DNA of 64,000 bases from Pachyseris speciosa (lineage: Eukaryota; Cnidaria; Anthozoa; Scleractinia; Pachyseridae), in NCBI GenBank assembly GCA_016490735.1, contig JAEMWC010000163.1, positions 57,501-121,500 on the forward strand. Reading direction: 5' to 3'. A program made the position numbers and the translations under genes. Positions 56,686-64,000 of the stretch are shown here, piece after piece. Position 1 is the stretch's first letter; the number at the start of each line of letters is the position of its first letter. The notes under the pieces were generated by a model. It was not told the DNA's origin. It was given only the letters and a program-made list of their open reading frames with translations, and made no database searches.

Positions 56686-59184
56686 ATGGATGTGAAGTAT
56701 CAGATTTGCGTTCTGTTGATCATTTTGGTGGGGTTGAGTGTTCAGGCAGTCCCAATGGATGAAGGTTCCGACCAACAGTCTGACAATAAAGCCAGGGGTA
56801 AGTTTTCATCTTAATCATTTAAAGCTTTTTCTTTAAGGGTAATGCATGACAAAACCGTTTTTTTTTTTTTTAACAAATTATCCGTCTAAATTGACTATGG
56901 TTTTAAACTCATTCTCTTAAAGATCTATTGGGTCAAGACTGCGAGTCCAGAGGATGTACCTGTGTAGCTAGAGAGTGTCAATGCGATGACGTCATTATCC
57001 CACCCGTGCAGTGCACTCGTCCTCTGAAATGCTGCTGGTACGAATTTTCTCTATTTAGTTATCTTTTACACGAAGTACGTAATCAGTGATATTATAACAT
57101 TTCTGCACAAGGAGGAAGGGCCGGGATTTGTAAAAGCGGGAAAGAGTAAGTATTCAATTAATGACGCGGTTGAAGAGAAATGTCTGAAAGATTTTAACGT
57201 TCAGGGTTTCCACTGGTAAAAGATGAAGATAAGTTATAGCGTTTAAAGATGAAAAGTAATCTTTAAAACAAGGATATGGAGTCATGTCGAATCCGGCAAA
57301 CAAAAAAGATATTGAATCAAAAATATTGTTTTCCTGCTCTGGAATCATGATTTTAAAACATAAAAAGTATTAAAAACTTCCTGTACTCAGAGCGCAATTA
57401 AAAGAGTTAAAAGTGGGATATTTCGTTCGGATCAACGCAACTTCGTGAGCCACAATGTAAATTTGAATGTTAAGAAGGGTTATATCATGGACCCGAGGGA
57501 GCTAAGATTCTGGCTAATTCGAACCCATTGTCTCTGTTCAAGGAGGGCTTACGTAATCTTATCTCAATTGCCTCCCTTATGCGGCGTTTGAAAGTGTTAC
57601 TTTCCGTGGCAAGAACTTTTGTTTTACTGGAATCCACCGAATGACCCGTGAGGTGGCAATGTTCCCGAACAGCTGACGAGTTTGTAGAAAGATGTTCCTT
57701 TACTCGAGTTTCCAATAAACGAGACGTTTCGCCCACATAGTCTTTGCCACATTGTTCGCAATGGATATGATAGACTGTTCCACACTTTCTAAGATTTTCT
57801 GTTTTTTCCTTAACCCGAACTAGTTGTGATCTTGAGGAATTGTAAGGCTTGTGTACAGGTGTAATCTCGTGTGATTTGAATGCTCTTTGGAGGCGTTCCG
57901 AAATGCCCTTGATGTATGGCATTGAAGCATAAATTCTTCAGGATCTCTCGAGGCCGATCCAGTGCTCGGTATTGTTAGCATCCAATCAGGATAATTATTG
58001 GCTTTCAAGGCTTCCTTAACGTGTTGAATTTCCTTAACTTTGTTGACTTCTTCGGACACCAAGGTGTGACCTCGGAGTAGTAGAGTGTTAACTACAGCTC
58101 TTTTATGTTGTAAGTGGTGGTTGGAATGAAAATTCAGATATTGATCGGTGTGAGTCGGTTTCCGGTATACGGTGACCTTCGTTGAGCCATCCTCGTTCAC
58201 GTGAAGGTAGGTGTCAAGAAACGGGATTTTGCCATTCTTTTCTTCCTCCGAAGTGAACTAGATGTGTGGATTGATGGAATTAAGATGATCGGAAAAAGAG
58301 CTCACTGCGTATTCATGAACTTTGGTCATCGTGTCGTCAACATATCAATACCACATAGCTGGCGGGGAACTTCAAAATAGGTCTTCCTGATCGCGCAGAC
58401 TCCTACTTCCTCCCCCACCTATGGTAGGCGGAATGGTGTAAAATTCAAGGAATCAAAATCGCTTCCAACATCAACAACCAATCTGAAGTTCAACACAAAA
58501 TCGCTACCAACATCAACAACCAATCTGAAGTTCAACACAAAATCGCTTCCAACATCAACAACCAATCTGAAGTTCAATATTTTCTTTCTATATCAACAAT
58601 AAAATCCGTCCAACTTCAACAGCTAATGCAATAACCAACACTTAAAACACGCCTAATTCAGCAACGAAATTAAGTCAACATCAACAACAATTCCTCTTTC
58701 CAACATCAACAGCGAATTATTCAAAACCTACATCGAAAAGCGTCTTAACTTCAACAACAAAATACGACGTTCAACAATTTGGGGACGAGCGACTGGTTAT
58801 GCGTTTTGACGAAGTTCGGTTGATCCGAACGAAATATCCTACTTTTAAGTCTTTTAATTGCGCTCTGAGTACAGGAAATTTTTTATATTTTTTTATGTTT
58901 TAAAAAAGATACTGTTATGTTAACAGACCTCAGTGCTTTGAATCTTTAATGCCGAGTATATTTCTCCTTTACTCCCGCATTCTGAGCTTTGCTTCCCAGC
59001 GAAATGCCAACAGCAGTTCACTTCAACATCCACAAAAAAGATTTACGTGCTAAATGACTAACGACAGCATCACCACTCCCTACGAAGACGGGTGGACGAA
59101 GTCAAAGAAGTACAGAAAGCTGTTTTAATTGCCTTTTCGTTTTGTCTTTTCAGCGATCCTTATGGTCTCTGCCCTGCGAAATAA
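56686..59184 (+). CDS. Secreted cysteine-rich peptide precursor, three exons
   Basis: Exon 1 (56,686-56,797) encodes a signal peptide with hydrophobic core VLLIILVGLSVQA, then an acidic propeptide-like stretch, and ends at donor GG|GTAAGT (phase 1). Exon 2 (56,923-57,037) follows a TTAAAG acceptor and encodes most of the Cys-rich domain. Its donor is TG|GTACGA (phase 2). Exon 3 (59,154-59,184) follows TTTTCAG and adds the last residues and TAA. All phases agree, giving an 85-residue precursor with ten cysteines after the signal, including a run of three, and the last at residue 81. A polyadenylation signal follows. Size, signal plus acidic pro-region and Cys density resemble coral small cysteine-rich proteins (SCRiPs), some of which are neurotoxic, but the spacing was not compared. 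A defence peptide or other secreted factor is equally possible. The second intron contains a Penelope-like element. Confidence 0.72.
57485..58385 (-). mobile_element. Penelope-like element fragment in intron 2 of the peptide gene
   Basis: Minus strand. Contains YVDDTMTKVHEY near 58,335, NGKIPFLDTYLHV near 58,220, TVYRKPTHTDQYLNFHSNHH, then, after a frameshift near 57,910, a Cys-containing GIY-YIG domain (CEQCGKDYVGETSRLLETRV, about 57,740) and LRKPSLNRDNGFELA to the stop at 57,485. An in-frame stop near 58,258 and the frameshift inactivate it, and the N-terminal RT half is missing. It is distinct in sequence from the copy at 36.8-37.9 kb. It lies antisense to the host gene and should be spliced out. 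Confidence 0.85.
58440..58775. repeat. 42-bp tandem repeat fading into a degenerate AACATCAAC array
   Basis: Three close units of about 42 bp (aacatcaacaaccaatctga plus aagttcaacacaaaatcgct) start at about 58,441, followed to about 58,775 by degraded aacatcaac-type repeats. Lies in intron 2 of the peptide gene. Confidence 0.85.
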
Positions 59185-59327
59185 GAGACCAAGGCAATGG
59201 GCCCATAGGCTGTGCAAATCAAAAGCGGCCTACAGAGAACCGGGCAAACTAACGGGGAATGAAACAAATTGTAATAGGACGGGCTTAGAAACATGGGTAA
59301 TACTTGTGAGCTTAAGGCCGGAGGAGA

Positions 59328-59333
59328 AATAAA
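59328..59333 (+). terminator. Polyadenylation signal AATAAA
   Basis: Canonical hexamer 144 bp after the stop codon of the cysteine-rich peptide gene, followed by GT-rich sequence (gttgttctgtggt), as expected for a cleavage/polyadenylation site. Confidence 0.65.
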
Positions 59334-59902
59334 CAGTTGTTCTGTGGTCTCATCGCTGTGTTTGTTTTTCTTTCTTTTTGGAGTAAACAAGGAGGGCACC
59401 GACAACGATTTGGATGGTAGCAAGCCATAAATTGTGGCGGCCAGGCTCTCCCTTTTTAATTTTTTCTCCTTGTCAGAGGCTTCTTTCCGGGAAAAAATGC
59501 TAAATATTTAATAAAAGCTTGAAAAACTGCAAAGACAGTTAGCAAGGATCCTCCTTGCCTGTACGTTGGATCTCACAGGGAGACGCAATCAACCAAACTT
59601 GAAAAATAGACGATTAGAAGTCCAAAGACTACTACAAGGTTGATACAACGTAATATAATTAAAAACAATATTTCGGCTGGCCAAAACAACGTTCTTCAGG
59701 TAATATCTGGGAGAAAAATTTCCTGATTCAAATAGAGGCTATTCTCGTTATTATCCTAGGAGCCGGCCTTTCTTTGTCTCCAAGTTCCCACAGTAAAACG
59801 ATCTTCCATGTTGAACTTTTCCAATAACAGATTTATTATGTTTTCCGTTTGTTTGAGGTGACTCAGGTTTGGAAATTGGGAGATATCAGTTGAGAAATAT
59901 AT
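59334..59902. other. No recognisable gene
   Basis: AT-rich. A ggctggcc/cttcagg cluster near 59,675-59,700 faintly resembles the hammerhead-like motifs but lacks the GAAACGTC core. Confidence 0.4.
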
Positions 59903-60195
59903 AACAATTATTCACCGAAGTGGAGGTGAATAGTGGTGGATATTTACCGAGCCGTGAAGCGGCGAGGAAAATTTCCACCACTTTCACCGACACTGAGGTG
60001 AATAATTGTTTTCGTATATAACACACAAGCTGGATAACTAGCGGACCAAAACATTGTGACAATATACCGACAAGCGGTCGGAAATTTTAAAATCTCGAGC
60101 GCCGGCTGCTCGGAGGTGAATAGTACTTGCTAATCATCTCCGATTTAACCAATCTGAGCGCGCGAAAAAGCACTATTCACTTGTGTGGTATATCG
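59903..60195. mobile_element. MITE-like compound palindrome
   Basis: Arms aacaattattcacc and ggtgaataattgtt at about 59,905 and 59,997 bound an inner ccaccact/agtggtgg palindrome. The right part (60,105-60,190) is the inverse of 48,860-48,965. One family, several partial copies in the window. Confidence 0.65.
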
Positions 60196-60911
60196 ATACT
60201 AACATTTATTATTAACAACTTGATCATTGGATAATGTAATTCCGCAGTTCTAATTGGCTTAGCAACCATGCGGTATCAGCCATTGTACCATGCCCGACAA
60301 ATGGTGCCCGTTAAATCGTGTTCTGCATTGTCTTTCTCGCAACACGAATCCGGCGCCAAGACCCAGCGAGAGTTCTCGGAACTGGGTGACCAAAATAGTC
60401 CGTTTGTAAACAGCGCGCACTATTTTGAAGGGCGGGCTCAGACAAGTTCCCAAACTTGTACATTCTGAAAGTTGTATGAGGCATTTGTAAAGGAATTTGA
60501 AAGACTGGTATACAACCAGTCATGTAATTAGTGCGCATCATTTTCAAACTGAGTGGGCTGCGCGGCCACCTCTGCCTAATGGCGACAACTCTTATACTCC
60601 TGCAAGTTATACAAAGTGCGTCGCCAAACAAGATGCTGGTAGACTTCTACACTCGCAAGGTCTACGAAACATGTTACAGTAAAAGTTGCCAAAAGCAGGA
60701 TAATAAGAGTGTGTGAACGGAAATATCAATTAAAAAAGACCGTGATGTTGTTATTTGAAAAGGAGGAGTCCATTTTAATTTTAATATTTGCAAGGTATTT
60801 GAGTTGCTCGAAACATTACGCATCAAAGCCAACAAGAAATAACGCAAACACAGATTAAAAGTCTAACGAACCAACTACGTGACCTTGAAATAAGAAACAA
60901 GGACGAATGTT
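60196..60911. other. No recognisable gene
   Basis: The first about 90 bp share an attggataatg(t/c)aattcc block with 53,400-53,450 (dispersed repeat). The remainder is unassigned. Confidence 0.4.
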
Positions 60912-61127
60912 CTACAACCAGTTGCAAAAATACTTGAGACACCACACTCCCCTCAACAATGTTGGTACAAATGCCAGACAATGCAGAAAATGTGGTCCAA
61001 CAACAGTGATTACGGGAGGGGGAGGAGGGGAGTCTTGCCTGTCGTGTGGTAACTGTCAAGGGAGAGTTTTAGGAGAGCAGTGTGTTTTATATTGGGAGTG
61101 TCTCAATATTTTTGCAACTGGTTGTAG
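60912..61127. mobile_element. 216-bp MITE
   Basis: Inverted ends ctacaaccagttgcaaaaat, about 40 bp of near-perfect complementarity, enclosing a G-rich middle (gggagggggaggagggga). No coding content. Confidence 0.88.
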
Positions 61128-61361
61128 CTTCGAGGCTTTTTAAATCCATATACGAGTGTATAGCTTAGTAAGATGCAATCCAATAGCTTGCTATCTTTCA
61201 AAAAACAATGCTTTTCTCACACACTGAATGCCATTTGTCTGCCACACGACAATGCAACAGCACTTTATTGACAAATCTATCAAACATCACAATGGTAACA
61301 GAATTGGAGTCGGCAACGGGGAAAAAGCAATCCAAACTTTGATACACTTCTGTCAAAAAAC

Positions 61362-61752
61362 TTAAAGGGCAGTGTCACGCTTTTGTACCATCATTTAAAA
61401 AAGCTTAAAACTGCCAATGTATCGGTGAAAACCTTAAAATAATGGTCTAGTTTTGTTGCCAAAGACTGTAGTACTGCATTGACACTATAAACTCCTGTAT
61501 TTCATCTAAGATGACGAGGATGGAAATGGATTGAAATTTGAAAAAACTGGCAAGTTTTTTCAAAATTTCAAGCTATGCATTGAAAAATCACCAAAAAAAA
61601 TTATTATGGCTAGCTCTCCCTGCTAAAATTTCATTGGAATTCATCTTGCTGATTCTGTAGGAGCATTTTTTGCACGATAACAGGTAAAAGGCAGTAATTT
61701 TGGCAGAATTGAAACAAAAACAGCAAATATCCCGGTGACACTGCTCCTTTAA
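61362..61752. mobile_element. 391-bp MITE with TTAA ends
   Basis: Ends ttaaagggcagtgtcac and gtgacactgctcctttaa. TTAA at both borders could be a piggyBac-type duplication or part of the inverted repeat. Confidence 0.8.
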
Positions 61753-62231
61753 GGCCAGAACTAGCTAAGGGGTGGGGAGGGTGGGAAAGCTGTTGCACTG
61801 TCCGACAAGAAAACAAAAAGTAAATCACGTGACCGAGCGTGAAACTGACATCCTGGCTTGTACCCAGGTCTTCCATTCAGTGTGAGAGAACTTCGTTTCC
61901 TGCCTCTTTCGCAAGCTCAGCCGGCAGGAAAAAAAAACATTTATTTGTTATCAGAAAATACACATCCTATATTTAAGGTCGGTTTGATCAGTGGGAAAAA
62001 GAGACACGATGGAATTGATGTCAAAGTGACACGCCCTTTCTCATCGCTCAAAGAGTCGAACTCAATGCAAATTCTAAAAGGAGTCGTTGACGATAGTGTT
62101 TGTAGCAACAGAGATCTCTAACGAGACTTAGCGATCATAAAGAAAACAGATTGGGAAACTAACTGAAGGTATAAATACGCTAGATAGGGAGGCTACCCAG
62201 TGACGTTAGAAACATCACCTCTGTACATTGT
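61753..62231. other. No recognisable gene
   Basis: Short open frame at 61,858-62,121 without known motif. Nothing else identified. Confidence 0.4.
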
Positions 62232-62470
62232 GCTGGGTTGTTCGAGAGCCGATTAACCCTAATCCAAGATTAACCAACGAGTTTATTTCTCTATCCACGA
62301 AAGTTGTTCAACGCTGATATTTTGAAAAAGTTTAGATTAGAGGGCATCAATCATGAAAAGCAAAAAGCAGTAAAAGAAACGTTCATACAAAAGTTAAAAA
62401 CTGCATCCAATGTTTACGCTAATCCTGGATTAGGATGAAGTTAATTGGCTTTCGAACAATCGGACCCAGC
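62232..62470. mobile_element. 239-bp MITE
   Basis: Ends gctgggttgttcgagagcc and, inverted, ggctttcgaacaatcggacccagc (imperfect), with inner gattaaccctaatcc / ggattaggatgaagttaa. A common invertebrate MITE type. Confidence 0.78.
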
Positions 62471-62924
62471 TGTTCTTTTATGTTTCCTTGTCGTATTTTT
62501 AATTAACATGTGTTTGGCAGGCCTCAAGCCATTCGGAATTCTCGTTATTCAGAATTTGTGTGGCATTTTAATCAAACGAATGGCCAATTACCAAGGCAAA
62601 AAACAAACCAAAACAAAGCGAAACAGAGGAAAAGGAATGCAGTCGTTTTCAGCTGATTTCTTTGTTTTCCCAACTAAACTACAAAATCAAAAAATATAAA
62701 ATTGGGCAACTAGCAATCACTATTTGCTAGACAACTCCATGCAGAAATTTTCTTCTTACTCTAGATGACTAAACTTCTTTTGCTTGCATCGGTGAGGTCA
62801 GCTGCAGGAAAACAACGTTCAACGCTTTAAATTGAGTGCTTGTATAATTAGTGTGCGGTAGACACTGGATAACCTCTGATTGATTGATAAACTATGACAT
62901 CATATATTGTTAATATATAGATTT

Positions 62925-64000
62925 AGCCAAGCCTAAAAGCGGAGCTCCACGATTATTATTTTTTTACTGGTATTGAAGAACACCGCACGGCTTTCCTTGC
63001 GCCAATATTTTATGTTTAGAGCAGACAACGGAATTGACCGCGGTTCAAAAACATCAAAACATTACGAGAAAACAATACAGTCGACACGTGTGTTTGTTCA
63101 AAAACAAATTTAGCAATCAAAGAATGATCAAATATTTTCATCCAACATCGTTGGACGAGCATGTTTGACGGTTTAGCCACCTCTCACAATAGTGCATTAA
63201 ATGGCTTTCCATGTTTGATCGAAATCAAAAATGTTCATCCAAAATTTCGCATTACGAACAAATGTTTGATCGTTTAGCCACCCCAACAAACAAATCGTGC
63301 ACAAACGGTAAAAAGCAACCAAATGAGCCACGTAACGTCGAAAATTTCAGCAATAATACGCAAAAATCATTTATTTTGGACTCACTTGGTCCCGTGTTTG
63401 GTCAAACATTGTTTTGCGTTTAGCCACCAAACGTTATGCTTGGCAAACACGATAATGGAAGAAAATGTTTGATCTTTTAGCCGGGACTTAACAAACATAT
63501 TTCATAGTACGTTAAGTTTTGACATAGCTTAAATGTCCTAGAAAAGAGAAAAAGGAAAACAATCCTGATAGTTTGGATAGGTAATCGCATGGGGCCGAGT
63601 AAATATCACTTGTGCCAGTTTTCAGAAAGTTTCTGAAATTGCCCTCATCGCGCAAAACATAAGTGATACTAATCCTTAATTTTACGAGGATTCATTGCGA
63701 TTACGTGTTAATAACATAAGGGCAAACGTTTCTTTCAGTTTTTAACACTGCAGAAACACAGACGCCGAAAAACATGTGCAGTCAGCCAAGCGGAGGAAAA
63801 CACTCGTTCGCTTGTAAAACAACAAACAAACAATTCAATTAGCTACTTCTTTGTGTCCAAAACGAGTAGACTGTTATTTATATCCATTCGAGACAGAAAT
63901 ACAAGTTTCCTTCCTGAACAAAATTAACAACGATTAAACCAAATGCTAAGCTTCAATTTATTTAAGTTACCTGTGTTGTCGAGGTTTCTACTACTTGAAA
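62925..64000 (-). repeat. Interspersed repeat, copy 2 (inverted relative to copy 1)
   Basis: Reverse complement of the segments at 6,118-6,470, 7,194-7,370 and 21,990-22,165, in the matching order. It has its own insertion of a MITE-2 relative (about 63,110-63,490). It lacks MITE 1 and the Polinton, so it serves as a reference for those insertions. Runs off the window. Confidence 0.75.

Overview
The window is eukaryotic and reads as an anthozoan cnidarian genome, most likely a stony coral. It is AT-rich, with spliced exons, dense MITEs, Penelope-like retroelements and a Polinton whose genes resemble families I know from cnidarians. The species call is inference. Prokaryotic features (operons, Shine-Dalgarno sites, CRISPR) are absent. 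Almost all recognisable coding sequence belongs to mobile elements, and most copies are broken.

Layout. 0.25-2 kb: a decayed DDE (rve) integrase gene split by a MITE. 3-5.1 kb: duplicated segment, foldbacks and a 5'-truncated LINE reverse transcriptase. 6.1-7.4 kb: an interspersed repeat holding two adjacent MITEs; a second, inverted copy fills 62.9-64.0 kb. 7,416-21,935: a 14.5-kb Polinton/Maverick (adintovirus-like) with about 350-bp terminal inverted repeats. It carries protein-primed PolB, a retroviral-type integrase, packaging ATPase, major capsid protein, a probable minor capsid protein and several small membrane or unknown proteins. The ATPase is the only large gene with an uninterrupted frame. 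22.6-29.2 kb: gene fragments, a rearranged Penelope-like element (PLE), an orphan repeat-containing ORF, SINEs and microsatellites. 33.9-41.5 kb: MITE, a hammerhead-ribozyme retrozyme, a second PLE and a foldback element with minisatellite arms. 44.0-48.2 kb: a nested structure whose left arm is interrupted by a Mutator-like element carrying 5S rRNA-like sequence in both terminal repeats and two captured exons. 48.8-54.8 kb: tandem and dispersed repeats. 56.7-59.3 kb: the only convincing host gene, a three-exon secreted cysteine-rich peptide precursor with a third PLE in its second intron. 59.9-62.5 kb: a cluster of MITEs.

How parts relate. The Polinton genes would together make a DNA-virus-like particle: PolB replicates, the integrase inserts, the ATPase packages, and the capsid proteins build the shell. 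In this copy at least nine genes carry frameshifts or stops, so it is a relic. PLEs, the retrozyme and the scattered hammerhead-like motifs probably form one retrotransposition ecology, because PLEs are the known likely helpers of animal retrozymes. Two insertions can be proved from within the window because undisturbed paralogous copies preserve the empty sites.

Limits: all family calls are from pattern recognition without database search.
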